Assembly: GCA_029531795.1 (NCBI GenBank)
Contig: JAPEIS010000002.1
Span: 3,038,001 to 3,102,000, forward strand
Direction: 5' to 3'
Source: Sclerotinia nivalis
Taxonomy: Eukaryota > Ascomycota > Leotiomycetes > Helotiales > Sclerotiniaceae
Length of the DNA: 64,000 nt
The translations under genes were made by a program, and so were the position numbers. Shown in pieces: positions 1 to 12,242 of the stretch (position 1 is the stretch's first letter; each line of letters opens with the position of its first letter). The notes beneath the pieces were generated by a model that was given only the letters and a program-made list of their open reading frames with translations, did not search any database and had not been told where the DNA came from.

Positions 1-1040
1 TGGTTTCTTCTTCGAGAGCTACATCGAAGAGATCTGCTTCGTTTGTATTTTCATTGTCGGCGCCTTGACGTTCTGTTGTTTGTTAGTAAAATGTCTATTA
101 GACTACTTTAAAAATGAGGTGTAGCATACTTCTCTTCAAAGTCTTAATCTTATCCAAAGTTTGTTTCCTTTCTTTATCTCTCTCTTGTAATTTGGCGACT
201 TGAACTTGCTTTCCGAACTTCTTCAAATCTCTCTGTTTCCTGGCGTCTGCAGATGCCTTCTTTCCAGCAGCTTCATCGATTAACTTCCTCTTGATCTTCT
301 CCATATGTTCGTCGGCCTTGACCATCTCTGCGAAATAATCGGTAGGTCTAGTAAATAGTACACCTTCCGCCTTCAAGAGTAATCGCGCAGACTTAACGGC
401 CTCGAGCGATTGTGAATAAAATGCCAATTCGCGTTTCAGGTCATCAGAGACATCTTCAATTTCCGTGGGTTTATCAGAGGTAATAGATTGATGCTCAGAG
501 AATGGGAGAGTGGCGATGGGAAGAGAGATACGTTTGAGGGCTGCGGTAAGAGCGATTGTGTTGTTGATGGTGAGACGTTGATGAGGGATCATATCTTCTC
601 TTTCTTCGTCATCAAGATCTTCGAGGTCGGACATAGGAATGTCTTCATCATCTTCATCGTCATCCTCTCCACCGTCCTCATCTCCGCCAACCGAAGAATC
701 ACTGTCACTTTCGTCGATTGCTGCGAAGTCAATCTGCTTGCTGATTAGTACTGGTAAACACTAGATGCGAAAGCGCAAATACCTCAGTAGGACCATTTCC
801 TTCTTCCTCTTCATCCTCACTATCACCTTCTTCAGCATCCTCCTCCTCCTCTTCATCCCCACTCTCTGCCTCAACATCTTCAGATTCCTGCTCGACTTTT
901 CCCTTCTTCGAGCTCTTCTCCTCTCCCTTCACGTCCTTTTCCTTCCTCGCAAGCTTAGCCTGTTTCTTCTGATGTAATTTCGAAAAATCGACTTTCTTAT
1001 CGGCCGCAAGCGCCATCTTCAATTTACTTTTGGTAACCAT
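1..1040 (-). CDS. EBP2: Ebp2, rRNA processing / 60S ribosome biogenesis protein (3' end beyond window)
   Basis: Nucleolar protein needed for 27S pre-rRNA processing and 60S subunit assembly. The start at 1040 gives MVTKSKLKMALAADKK, a typical fungal Ebp2 N-terminus. It is followed by Lys-rich and then long Asp/Glu-rich stretches, and by the conserved Ebp2 core (LKRELAFYSQSLEAVK, RPTDYFAEMVKADEHM, KFGKQVQVAKLQ). I read exons 783-1040, about 130-733 and 1-72. Intron 1 is 734-782 (or 737-782); intron 2 is 73-129 with donor GTATGC and a TACTAAC branch point. Joining exon 3 gives KRKRQG followed by LFDVALEEE, which matches the Ebp2 C-terminal region. The last residues and the stop lie left of base 1. 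The family is secure from the core motifs; the exact acceptor of intron 1 is uncertain by 3 bp. Confidence 0.93.
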
Positions 1041-1496
1041 TTTGACTGTGTTGTGCACTCTCAATTGGGAATCAAGCAGTGTTGGTTTTTGAGCTTCTGA
1101 AATTCAAGAATTATTTTTTGATGCGGGAATCTTTTTTTCGAGCTCGGACCATTATGATTGGCGCTAATGTCTCACCGCCTTGGCATATAATTATGTAGAA
1201 TTATGCAAGCGAGAGCAACATCATGGTAGGGTTGTGGACGTCAGCTTCCTTTACGAACCTCATTATTAGATGGATAGACTTCGTCTCTGAATAGCTTCAC
1301 GTTCTGGGCTGTATGTATGTAATCATATAATAAGATTTTTTCAGCAAAACAAACATCGAGCGCTGTCTCATCACAGATACAAATCCCACCCAAAGATTCT
1401 AACCCTACATCTCAACCACCAATATGTCGTAGCCTTTCCCTTTTCTCGCCATTAGATTGGTGATATCCTTTTCTCTTTGGTGTTCTCGTCAAAGTC
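1041..1496. other. intergenic, upstream of EBP2
   Basis: This 456-bp stretch should contain the EBP2 promoter, read leftwards, and any promoter of the weak gene to the right. I see only AT-rich sequence and a pyrimidine-rich patch around 1380-1490; no RNA gene or repeat. Confidence 0.5.
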
Positions 1497-2072
1497 ATGT
1501 TGAGTGAACATGGCCTCTTCATCCCATCGTCCGAACTATGTTACAACGAGCTTGCATCCTCTTCAGCTCTTGGCCGGCATGCAAGAACAATATCCCAGAG
1601 TCTTCATAGTGCGATACATTTTGTTTTGGGCGTAAGCGAAGGGGAGGATCTCTTCTTCCGGGAATCATCAGTGGACGCATCCTTCGCATCGATGAGAGGC
1701 GACATCAACACCTCGTATCTAGGTATGTATACATCCTCCGGTCCTTGGTTTTCAGCAAATGAGGAGCCAATCCCACATCTACTAAACTCGATGGTAAGCT
1801 AGCCTTTCTGTCTATATATTGGGCCAGCCTATGGCCACCAGCGAGTGTACCCACTCCGTTGAATTAGGGCAGCAGTGCACAGGATGACTGCGTAGTTTGT
1901 GTGATCAGGTCAATCATGGTTGGGGATGTTGAGTCCTTCAGGTTGTATAAATCACCTCATTTCTTCGAATTTTAGCAGGAGTCCTCGGAAGAAGAAAGCG
2001 AAGTAGTGAGTCTGCTCGTTCATCGTCATGGCGATCTCATTGGAATGCATGCTGGAAATAGCCATTAATGCT
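1497..2072 (+). CDS. possible small hypothetical protein, one intron
   Basis: Not recognised. An open frame of about 100 codons starts with ATG at 1497. It can be spliced from a GTAAGC donor at 1794 to a TTTAGCAG acceptor ending at 1978. This continues with a Ser/Glu-rich stretch (ESSEEESEVV) to a TAA near 2072, giving about 129 residues. The 185-bp intron is long for this window and no domain is visible. Alternative reading: non-coding transcript or chance ORF. Support is limited to the plausible splice signals. Confidence 0.25.
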
Positions 2073-2186
2073 TGTTGGCTTGGAAAGTCAATCTTCAAGT
2101 GACCAAGAATAACCTATAAGACTTCCATAAAAACCTTGAAGTGTGCCTTCGTTTGTAAATTAACATTATCATTAAATATGGCATTT

Positions 2187-3257
2187 TCAATCCCCACTAA
2201 TCTTCGCATGCCGAAAGTATTTCATACCAACCCAAGCAACAACTACCCAAACCCAAGCCATTACTGTCGTCAAAATAATCAATGCAGGATAATAACCCAC
2301 AATCGGTAATGTTGGATCATCCTCCAGCTCAGGAGGAGCATAAGGAGTTTCTCCAACATCCCAAGCCCAACTCCATACCCCTAGACATGAACCCATCCCA
2401 GTAACGAACACAATCCATGTTACAATGAGTATAACCCAGCCCCACCATTCAGTTTCCGAGTAATCACATTCTGCATCTGGTAGAGGAAGTGGACTTGCGG
2501 CCAGTCCACCGATGGATAGTGGGGATTTTTGTTTCTGAGATGGTCGCCGACGAACTACGGAGCCAGCGCCGGGCGGAAAGTATGAATCTGAACTAGATGA
2601 TGGCGTTGGTATACGAGCTGCAGCTGGCAGGCTGTGTGATGGAATACTGAGCAGGTCTTCTTCATCCGTAGTGGATGCATAGGTTAAAGTAGGACTTGTA
2701 GCCGTCGTTGGTGATGTGATGGTATGGTCATTAGCCCCCATGGGAAGAGTTTTGATAGGTAGTAGTAAGGTATTATTACTTCGGTTGGCCAGACCTTCCA
2801 TGGAAGGCCGAGGAGTTTCGTCAGATATTCCCAAGCCAAGACCACTGACAGGCCGAATATTTTCCGGTGAAGTAGGACTTAGCAATGCATTGCTAGAGTA
2901 TTGGCTGTGCTGATTGGTATCGTGAGGAATTATTTTGGACTCTTTCCGATCTCGTTGTGCCCCTCGACCAAGTAATGCGGCCTTCCTCAATGAACCTTTC
3001 CTCCTTCTAGTCTTTTGCTGCTGAACTGCAACAGCCATAGCTCTACTGGTTGATCTTTTTGGCGATATTGGTTCATCACGAGGCGGAGACTGTTGACTGC
3101 GGGGCCCCGACAAGAACGATAGTTTGGACATGATACTTCCAGATAGTGTCCTTCTGTGGCCCCCGGACCTGGTTTCGGATTGGATTTCTTCAGGTTCGTG
3201 GACTAGTTCTCCAGAATAGTCATGTAAAATACCGTTTGAACCAACCTCCTTCTCCAT
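2187..3257 (-). CDS. conserved-looking fungal membrane protein with two C-terminal TM segments
   Basis: Function not recognised. The 356-residue, intron-free frame has a long disordered N-terminal half rich in Ser, Pro and basic residues (RRRKGS, RRRPSQKQK). Around residues 268-345 two hydrophobic Trp-rich helices are seen: WWGWVILIVTWIVFVTGMGS and a second ending WVWVVVAWVGMKYF. A short acidic, Pro-rich loop (PPELEDDPTLPIVGYYP) separates them. The pattern, a cytosolic tail plus a helical hairpin with a YYP motif before helix 2, resembles small ER or GPI-synthesis accessory subunits such as PIG-P, but the resemblance is only topological. It is transcribed away from the zinc transporter and shares a 750-bp upstream region with it. 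Confidence 0.7.
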   Translation of the reverse strand: MEKEVGSNGILHDYSGELVHEPEEIQSETRSGGHRRTLSGSIMSKLSFLSGPRSQQSPPRDEPISPKRSTSRAMAVAVQQQKTRRRKGSLRKAALLGRGAQRDRKESKIIPHDTNQHSQYSSNALLSPTSPENIRPVSGLGLGISDETPRPSMEGLANRSNNTLLLPIKTLPMGANDHTITSPTTATSPTLTYASTTDEEDLLSIPSHSLPAAARIPTPSSSSDSYFPPGAGSVVRRRPSQKQKSPLSIGGLAASPLPLPDAECDYSETEWWGWVILIVTWIVFVTGMGSCLGVWSWAWDVGETPYAPPELEDDPTLPIVGYYPALIILTTVMAWVWVVVAWVGMKYFRHAKISGD

Positions 3258-4005
3258 GATTTCGTAGTATTCTTGGAACAGATGTTACGAAGGCGAACTC
3301 ATATTCGAGAAAGTGTGTATAGCGCTTGTAATACCAAGCCTGTACGGAAAATGTCAAGGACCAGAAAGCTCGACCACACTTGTCTGATTGTCGGAGGACA
3401 CGTGTTTTTGCAACTTGGAAAATTCAGACTCGTCTTGAAATATCCCAAAGAAACTCTTCAAAGAAGCACACTTGCTCAGGCCGAATTCGTTGCTCGTACA
3501 AAGGTTGTTGAGCATTCACGCACCTAAGGAAACTAGGTGTTTTGTGTGCAGTGAATGACAGCCTCAGATATCGATAATGATGAAGATACCAGGTATATGA
3601 TATCTCTGTACGTCTGATGATCCAGGATTCAACAAACTTTTGTGTTGAAGGACATTTAGGGATGTGTTCAATCAATCCATTTTTGATGGTTTTGACGGAG
3701 AAAGCTTTGGCTATGGGGTCTAGAGCTTTCTTAATGTCAAATGAGGTTGAAATGAGGTAAAATCTCGCTTACGTAATTCAATAAATCGCATAATGCCTGG
3801 GCGGTGAAACATTTCCCCTGGTCTAAAGATCCAAAAGGGGAAGTAAGTAAATTACAGATCCATTTATATATCACAACCAATTCTACATGACGAATTACGA
3901 AACGTTTCGTGCCAATTGCGCATAATAATAATAGATTTGAGGATATCAGCGACCAATTAATGAACCGTGTTTTCATGAAACCTCAAAATTACTAGATATC
4001 AAACT
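3258..4005. promoter_or_regulatory. divergent promoter region between the two-TM protein and ZRG17
   Basis: This 748-bp region lies between two genes transcribed away from each other, so it should hold both promoters. Short open frames here (e.g. 3424-3675, 3737-3976, minus) have no recognisable protein character. I see no specific binding site I would defend. Confidence 0.4.
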
Positions 4006-5473
4006 ATGGCTTCGAGCCTTCCTATTCCAGCACCTCCGAGGACACCCACTCCACCCACTCCTATTCCACAAGAGCAAGGCAGATTTGCATGGGATCATCA
4101 AGATGACACTTCACGAACCGTGCACTCAGAGATTCTTTTGGATCCAAATGCTCTTTCGCCTGCAATTTCAAGCACAGGTCGATTTGGCTCAATGCGTACC
4201 CCGATGTCTCCTCCTTCAGGTTTCTCAAGTCCAAACCTTCAACCGGATGGAATGATGAGTGTGCCACCTACCAGAGGAGCTGCGAATCCTTTTAACTTTC
4301 AGACTCAAACTATAAAAGATGCGCCAATAGCCAAATCTGTACGCGAACCTCAAACGATCATATTAGATCTTAACTAACACAATGCACCAGAACATTGGCC
4401 AGCGAAGAGGTCATCGATACAAACACAGTAGTGTCTCGACTCAACATCAAATCTTCCTCGAACCACCTCCTCGAGCACCTCTCGCCCTCCCAGCTTCCCT
4501 ACCCATTCCCACATTCAAAGAAGCATGGAGAAGCATGTCCAAAGAACAAACTACTCGAATAGCCTGGTGTCTCTGCCACGCCCTAATATCCGCTTTCGTT
4601 CTTTACAGCGCGCAAGGCTCTCTTGCCCTCACCGCACTATCCCATCTTATATTCTTCGATGCCGTATCAGCAACGATCTGCGTCGTGGTGGATGTATTCT
4701 GCAATTTCGAAGTATGGAAACGCTCCTCCATCCGTCATCCATTCGGACTCGAACGCGCAGAAGTACTAGCAGGATTCGCCATGTCCGTTTTCCTCCTCTT
4801 CATGGGGTTTGATCTCATATCCCATAATCTAAAACATGTCTTGGAAGGACTAGGCGACCATGCTCCTCATCATCCTCATTCTCATCAACGAGTTAGCCCC
4901 GGCTCTGTTGATTCCGCTGCGTTACTCTCAATTGTAGCAACTCTCGTCTCAGCAATCGGACTTAAAAACCACGCACGAATAGGAAAAGCAATGCGTTTTG
5001 CCTACATATCATTCCTCCCCTCCGTCCTCTCCAATCCCTCGCATTTCCTAACTCTGAGCTGCAGCACCATCATGCTTCTCCTTCCTCTTTTAACAATTTC
5101 CCTCTACATCTGGCTCGATCGTCTCCTCTGCACTGCCATTGCCCTTTCCATGTTCCTCCTCGGAATCCGTTTAGCTACCGCTCAGGGGCTCATGCTTTTG
5201 ATGTCCTATTCCGGCGCTGGAGTTTCAGAGGTCATGAAGGAGATCGAATCCGAACCATCAGTATCTACCGTTGAAGAAGCGAGATTTTGGCAAGTACACT
5301 ATGGATTATGTATGGCGAATCTGAAATTGAGAGTCAGGGGAGACGAGGGAAATGTAATAAAATTGAGAGAGAGAATCAAGACGTTGGTTAGGAATAGACT
5401 CGGTGGAGGATATGGAAAAGGTGGAGGGATGAAATGGGAGGTTACGACACAATTGATTGTTGATGGGAAATGA
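4006..5473 (+). CDS. ZRG17: Zrg17-type cation diffusion facilitator (zinc transporter)
   Basis: CDF-family membrane protein; Zrg17 partners with Msc2/Cis4-type CDF proteins to carry Zn2+ into the ER/Golgi in yeasts. CDS join 4006-4338 and 4391-5473, 471 residues. The 52-bp intron 4339-4390 has donor GTACGC, branch CTAAC and acceptor CAG. Splicing restores the family run AKSNIGQRRGHRYKHSS. A Pro-rich disordered N-terminus is followed by about six hydrophobic segments with the conserved stretches WKRSSIRHPFGLERAEVLAGF, a His-rich loop (DHAPHHPHSHQRVSPGSVD) and a C-terminal domain (EEARFWQVHYGLCMANLKLRVRG). Without the intron the frame hits a TAA at 4375, so splicing is required. Family membership is clear; the ER/Golgi role is inferred from homologues. 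Confidence 0.9.
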
Positions 5474-6084
5474 GGTTATTGCTTCGGGCACTGATATGTC
5501 TTATATTTGTTGTACGATTCTATGGTTATGGGTATTGGTCGGGTAGGAAATTCGGCGGGCATCAATGCATATGTATTTATTTCCGCTATCATAGGGTAGC
5601 AAGGCGCATTGGGGAATTATTATGAAAGAGAAGAATCAATCTACAGTGCATATAGCATATAAGACGCACATCACATATATCATCACCTGAATTCATCCAG
5701 CAGTATGTTTTGAAACTCACATGAGCTTGAATCATGAAATGAAATATCTAAGTTCATCTACCACGTCAAACTCAGACATCTCAAAATGTATGTGCAATAA
5801 AAATTCTCGTAGACCCAAATACGGGCATAATATCTATAACAGAAAGAAAGTCGTTGCATTCATCATCATGTAGAGTGGTTAAAATAATATCTCCTCAACA
5901 CTACCACCACGGTGTGACCAACAACCTAAAAAAAAAAGGATATACAATATTTTCGTACTACTCCTCTTCAATCATTCCCTAACGCCGTAATCATAATTGT
6001 TTGCTCTCGCTCGCTTGCTTGCTTGTAATTGTTCATCAATCAATCCAACTTCCCGCTCCATTTACCCTCAAAAGTTTCTACTGA
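5474..6084. other. intergenic, tail-to-tail between ZRG17 and MGM1
   Basis: This 611-bp region lies between two converging genes and should contain only 3' UTRs and polyadenylation signals. It is AT-rich with an A9 run near 5929. No gene seen. Confidence 0.5.
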
Positions 6085-9032
6085 CTAAAACAAACTCCAT
6101 CCACCCCTTCCATTTTCCTTTCCGCCCGGTCCTCTTACTCCCTCTTTTCCATGACTGCCTCTTCCATTCTTCGCTCCTCTTTGTGGTCTTCTCGCTTCCC
6201 CATTATCTAACTCGCGTAAATCTCTCAGCCCCTCCATCTTTCCTAATACCAACTCCAGTAACTCCTTTCTCCTAATAACTTCTAGATGTCTCTCAACCTT
6301 CTTATCCTCTCTTGCAAATCTCTCTACTTCTTCTTTCGTTAATCCTCTTCCTAATCTCTGATCCAATTCCCTAGGGAACTGATAGAAAAATTCGGAGAGG
6401 AGTTCGACGTTTAGGAAGAGAACGGCCGTGGAGGTGAGTTTAGTTGCGACGACGTCAAGGAAGACTTCGGGGCAGTAATATTTGTTTTTGAGGGAGGCAC
6501 ATTGGCCAGATTTGAGAGCCTTGAGACGCATGGCCAGAAGGGCAGCCCGGTCGCGGAGGAAGACTGCTTCACGGCCTGGTGGGATTGTTAGTGTCTGATA
6601 TAAAAACGGCTATAAGAGAAAGATGTGAACATACCTTTCTGCAATAACGCAGAACTGAATCCACCGGCACCACTAGCATCGCCATCAACGATAATCTCGC
6701 CCTTTCTAGCTTTGTCCACAAAGCTCATGACATCTCTCAGCTTCTTTCTTCCACCAACATGTTGCTCCAAGTTCTTTGACGCATCTTCACAAGCTTTGAG
6801 CTCATTCTTTAACACAGAGGTAACGTTCTCTCGACCTCGTGACCATTCGCTATCTTCAACATCAATTTCGAACTTATATGGTTTGATGCAGTTCTCAACT
6901 TGATCACTTGTACTGTAGAACCTTTCATTCAAGATACCAGCTGCAGCATCGGTGATAGCTTGACGAGCGAATGGATGAGTTGCAAAGGTTGATTGAGATA
7001 TGAGACGATCAATATGGGCTTGGATTGCATTGGCCACGACTTGAGTTGCAAGACGACCAATACCAAGTTTGGTGAGGGCGGAAGTAGAGGCATCAAGTTT
7101 ACGGTGCCAGAAGAGGGAGTCAGGATCAGCGGTTGGGAGCTCAGCAAGTGAGTTGGGTTCTGGTGGTGAGGGTGAAAGATCCTGGATAGGTCTGTTCCAG
7201 TAACGTGCTGCTAAGAGATCTAATACTCGTTGATCAAGCTCCTCTTTTAGCATCTCGCGGACTTGTGGCCTTCCAAAAGTTTCAGCAAATTCTTTGAAAG
7301 AATGTTTAAATGCATCGAGACTCTCGGCGAGATAAGATTCTGCAGACAGAGGGCGGTCGTTGTATTGGACCTTAAACTCATAAGTAGCCTCTTCAAGGTC
7401 TTGGTGAATAGCATCACTGGTAGTTTGAAGGCTCGCCGCCATGGTTTGTTCGAGTACATGCATAAGTTTCTTACGGAGGGTTGTAGTGCCAACATTTAAT
7501 CCAGCATCAGGTCCATACTCCATAGGATGAGACGAGAAGAATGCATGTTCATTTTTTATGATAGCTTCCGAGATGCTTTCGCTTCCTGCCTTGAACAATG
7601 ATCTGGTTTGTGATTGCTGTGGTGCTCGTGATACAACACCAACATAACCGAGCCTTAAGGGGTATTTTCTGTCATTGAGGATGGCGGCTCCTCTAGCAGG
7701 ATCGACAAGGTCCATCTTTGTAACAACACCGATTGTTCGTTCACCTCGTGGGTCAACTCTTCGGCTTGCTCGCAAAGCTGTGGAATTGGCTAAATCCACG
7801 TCTGCAGCAGAAATTGCAAGAATGACATTAGGAGGCTGAATATACTTGTCGCACAAATCGGAGATTTTTTGCTTCAATTCCAAAGGCTGATTTTCACCAA
7901 CAACTTGAATATATCCCGGTAGATCGATGAGGGATAAGTCGGGAACATGGGGCGACGAGATGGTCAACTGAATTGGATCATCGGAAACACATTCCGTGTC
8001 AGGAACAGCCAAGTTCAATTCCGTCAGCGTCCTCTGGATGTGGGAGAAATCGGTAATCTTTCCTAGGCCAAGAGCAGGAAACTCTCCATATTCCGCTTGT
8101 GAATCAGGGGTATTAACGAGAGTCAACTCTATGGGCCGTCGTGTAACCATATTCGAACCCTTGGGCAGGAATTCATGACCAACGATTGCCTCTAGTACAG
8201 AGCTTTTCCCCGATGATTGTGAACCAATAACAACGATTGAGGGCAAAGTAAGGGCGTTCGACTGCCCCACAGTTTGCAATATGCTTCTGATCTCGATCAT
8301 TTTCTTAGTCAAAACCATCATTTGGTCATCCCGGGCAGCAACTGCTGGAGACCTGTCGTCTTCCGTATATTGGTCATACCCATAGGCGGCAGCACTCCCT
8401 CCTGCAGCCGCAGCTACCACTCTGCTTTGTTTAGGTGGTTCCCCGCCAGGGCCCCCACCCCCACCTCCACCATTTCCTTCCCCAATCTCCTCATGGATCC
8501 GTAATACTTTTTGCATCCACTCCGGTAATTCAACTGATTCTTTTGTTTTTTCCCATCCTTGTCGTGTTTGACTGGCAATATCTTTTGCGCTGCCAAACAA
8601 ACCTCCTGCTACGCCAGATACAGTATTCGTCGTTTGAGTGAAGATGTCTGCAACGTAATTACCAGCCTCTGCAGATATGTAAAATTAGTCTTGTCTCTAG
8701 ATAAGGGAACGAGTAAACTAACGAGTGGCCTGGTACTGAATATATGCTAGACCACCGACGGTCACTCCAGCGAAAAGTGCGGGTATTCTTGCAAACTTTA
8801 ACAATATATTTGGTAGAATGCGAACAAATGAAGCATTTCGAACAACTACAGCATTCGAGAATGGTGTATGCCCAGCTGGCCATAACCTTCCTCTTGCAAT
8901 ACGAACGGCCGATTCTGATCTGAGAAGACCGCCAGCGGTAGATACCGCCTTATGATGGAAATGCCTGGCAGACTGTGAGTTGATACGTTGAGCCGCGGGC
9001 AGAAGCCTCGCCGATAAGAGCCTCCCACTCAT
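6085..9032 (-). CDS. MGM1: Mgm1/OPA1 mitochondrial inner-membrane dynamin GTPase
   Basis: Large dynamin-related GTPase that fuses mitochondrial inner membranes and shapes cristae. Exons 8723-9032, 6635-8668 and 6085-6575 (introns of 54 and 59 bp) encode 944 residues. The N-terminus is an Arg-rich presequence followed by a hydrophobic anchor (IPALFAGVTVGGLAYIQY). An Ala/Gly-rich stretch (VVAAAAGGSAAAYGYDQY) sits where the rhomboid protease Pcp1 cuts homologues to make the short form. GTPase motifs are visible: GSQSSGKSS (G1), TRRPIELTL (G2), DLPG (G3), TKMD (G4). The C-terminal exon gives the GED-like end (DVVATKLTSTAVLFLNVELLSEFFYQFP). Splice junction 1 gives YQATQAGNY, as in fungal Mgm1. It is head-to-head with DUG3. 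Confidence 0.96.
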
Positions 9033-9768
9033 ACTAGGCAGACTTAAGGTTGTATCAATCCTTTAGAAGACTGTAAAATCATGAAGCAATAAATTTCATT
9101 CTGCTGGTTTTGTTGTCCACTAAAGTATTTGGGTGGTTTGAATTCCACATGTCTTGCATGAATAAAGGTCGAATCAGAAGTGGCGTGCATTATCTGTGGC
9201 TGGTGGATTATGAGTTGTGGCTTGAAAACAGACTTCCATTTTAGCGGACGGCTGAAGAAAGAAAGAGACAATCTGGTGGAGGTGGACGTTGGACCCTTGA
9301 AATGAGATCAAAGAAAAACACCAAAATATCCAGCCTTGATCATGAGGCTATCCAGGCTATCTGACGATAACAACTCCACAATAAATACAACATCTTGTTT
9401 GACCTTTTTCCTTGTGTATATATATACTGTATATCCTGATCATAAATCCCCCTGAATCTACTATAACCCGAATACTATATCAATAACCCGAATACTATCT
9501 TTTCAGAATTATCCAACCTATCGTATTTGTTTTATCCGTTGGGCTTTGATCTTTAATTTATGTCTCAGCACCCAACAAATTACGCCATACCGTTAATTTA
9601 CCTTCAGCCTCGCGGCTTCTCCCTTGAAATAGCAAACAAGTTCCAACACTCTCTCAAACTGTTAGCAATAAATACGACAAAGTAAATATCACTCACATAC
9701 ATTCAATTCTTGAGGGGAACTTTCAAGAGCAGTCAAGCTCAGAACTGTGAATTTCAGCAGAGGACAAG
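9033..9768. promoter_or_regulatory. divergent promoter region MGM1 / DUG3
   Basis: 736 bp between divergent starts. It contains an AT-rich core with two copies of the 15-mer aacccgaatactata-like sequence around 9463-9495 (ataacccgaatactat repeated about 24 bp apart). No ORF of interest. Assignment as promoter is by position only. Confidence 0.45.
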
Positions 9769-11680
9769 ATGTGCCGCTTTCTGGTGAGTCAAACAGCTTC
9801 GCGTTTTGATTTGCAACAGAATACCAATGATAGTAAGGTATATAAAGGCTCAGATGCCATTTTACTGTCCAAAATCATCTTGGATCCTACTCACTCAATT
9901 CTCAATCAATCTTTCGACTCTCGTCTTCGATTAGACATGAGAAGACCTCATAATGGTTAGTAGTTTCTGGTATTCCTATATCTGAGGACACAGTGACTAA
10001 TATTGTTTTGCAGGTGATGGATTTGGCATTGGTTATTACACGGAACCTGAACTTGGACCAGAGCCATGTATCTTCACATCTACCATTCCTGCATGGAATT
10101 GTATCAATCTTCAACGAATTGCCTCAAAGACCGCTTCACCGCTCATATTTGCACACGTACGAGCTACAACCGAGGGCTCCCTTAGCGACGACAACTGTCA
10201 TCCCTTCTCTCATGGAAGTTTATTGTGGATGCACAATGGCGGGTTAGGTGGTTGGAAACATATAAAAAGACGCTTGGGCGAAAGACTGGCCGATAAATGG
10301 TATCTTGGTGTTCATGGAGGTACCGACAGTGAATGGGCATTCGCTTTATATCTGGACACACTTGAGAGAATGGGTCACAATCCTAGTGCTCCACCGGCTC
10401 AGGGATTTGGCCCAACGGTTCTGAGGCATGCCATGCTAGCTACCATCAAGCAGATCAACGATTTTATTGCAGCGATCCCGGAGAAGACAATTGAGGAAGA
10501 AAATCTGGACATCCGAAGTTTGTTGAATTTTGCGATTGCCGATGGCCATAGTGTTGTCTGTACTCGTTATGTTAGTAGCAAGACCGATGAGGCAGCCAGT
10601 CTCTATTACTCTTCTGGTACTACATGGGAGGACAAAGGTAATAAGGGCGAGTACCAAATGGATCGTCGAGACAAGGGTGCTGATATCGTCCTCGTGGCAA
10701 GCGAACCTTTAACATTTGAGAGAGGTAATTATTTCCCCTTGTTTCTTACCTTTGTGCATTTCATTCCCTGCCCCTTCATCTTGCCAAGGACCGAGACAAT
10801 AGACGCTAGACATTCCCGCAAGTCCCATGAAAATCCTTAAACGAGAACCTAGAACTGGAAAATCTTCTTTATGTTGCACGTCAGCAGATAGGCGAAACGC
10901 AGGCGAGGTTCAAAGCCCCATGTATTGTTGCATGTCGATAGATTCGCGAGGTGGCTAGTGTTTTTTAGCTCTCCATACTTTTCTCGCTTGTTTCGAGAGA
11001 GCCCCTCTTCGAAGTTCAGCACATTCCTCATTTCCTCGCTTGTTTGGCAGCATTATTCTTGCATGCCACGTGGACAAAACATTGCTAATACATTTACAGA
11101 AAGTTGGGTGACGGTTCCAACTAATTCCATTTTGACGATTCACAAGCAGACTGTTATGGTGCATCCGATCATTGATGAATACTATAACCACAATCCGTAT
11201 CATTCGCGATCCTCCCAATTTGTTACCGACAAGGGCCTCGTCACCAACGAAAAATCAACGCCAGCTACAACATCAGCTCCCACCACACCTATGTCGCTAC
11301 ATCAATCACTCGCCAAAACACTCAATCCATCATCAGCTATGCTGTCACCGAGAGAAAACTATAACCCCAACATATTGAACAACACATCGTATACACCAGC
11401 AATCTCGGACATTCGACATGCCAATCCAGCACCCTCCCGTCCTGCCATCACTTCCTACAAATCTGGGGAGCAAGGCAACACGAAGAAAAAACGTGCGACT
11501 GCACCTGTCCCTGCGCTGGTACGAATTCCAGCCGATAGCATTAATTACATGGCATCAAGTGGAATTTCAGGGATTGATTACATAGACACACCTGATACAC
11601 CAGAGCTCACAAGGAATTCTGACAGTAGAAATAAGCTAGCACAGTATTTCCCGGAGTTGGATAGTATCAATCGGAATTAA
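9769..11680 (+). CDS. DUG3: Dug3-like class II glutamine amidotransferase (glutathione degradation)
   Basis: In yeast Dug3 joins Dug2 to form the (Dug2-Dug3)2 enzyme that cleaves the gamma-glutamyl bond of glutathione. Exons 9769-9783, 9838-9955, 10014-10724 and 11100-11680 give 474 residues. The protein begins MCRFLVYKG, so the class II nucleophile Cys2 is present. DGFGIGYY spans junction 2. The amidotransferase motifs FAHVRATTEG, NCHPF and WMHNGGLGGW follow. Junction 3 gives ASEPLTFERESWVTVPTNS, the family's C-terminal catalytic-domain end. The last ~150 residues are a Ser/Thr/Pro-rich fungal extension. Intron 3 is 375 bp, far longer than the others (54-58 bp). Its inner part is open in the frame of exon 4 from an ATG at 10925, so an alternative 5' end is possible. 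Confidence 0.92.
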
Positions 11681-12242
11681 GTCAAGGGCTAGCATGGAAT
11701 ATTTCGCATTAATGATTTCACTATTTTAATTTTATTTATGGACTGGAAATTGAGCGCTGTGGATTGGGACTGGCGTCAAAATTAGAATGGTTGGTGCATC
11801 GCTTGCAAATTATTTAGATGAAGCTATTCATAGCATGATATAAGATTCCCCTTTAGTAGTCGCAATTCACGTTGTTTTTGTATATCTTTATTTGTTATAT
11901 GATTCATGAGCCGTTATTATCATGTGTAACTTTGTTCATGCTACATTGGTTTCGAATAGTCGAACGATGGGCGAAATGGGGTGATTGGACGGCATGAAAG
12001 AGAAGTGCTTTACGAAAAATATGACCACTGAATTTAGAAGCGGGACAAAATGCAATGAACAATCGAAGGAACCCATTGATTGACTTTTCATTAAACTCTA
12101 TTGATTTTCCAAAGAAATTAAAATTCCCTTGCAAGTGCATGTACTTAACTACACCGACCACAATCCAATCTGAACGATAAATCAAAATCACACCGCTCAT
12201 CAGCACTCCAACTTCACCAGCCATCTTCCCCAAAAACCCCAA
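11681..12242. other. intergenic, tail-to-tail
   Basis: The 562 bp between DUG3 and the next, converging gene should be 3' UTR. A 112-codon minus frame (11904-12242) runs into it but has no family features and I do not call it a gene. Confidence 0.5.

Noticed and set aside
4382..4390. ATG 4382 as start of the zinc transporter
   Set aside because: Splicing at 4339/4390 joins the upstream exon and restores a family-typical sequence; the ATG lies within the intron.
11904..12242. 112-codon minus frame between DUG3 and the 12243 gene
   Set aside because: Lies in the expected 3' UTR zone, and has no recognisable features.
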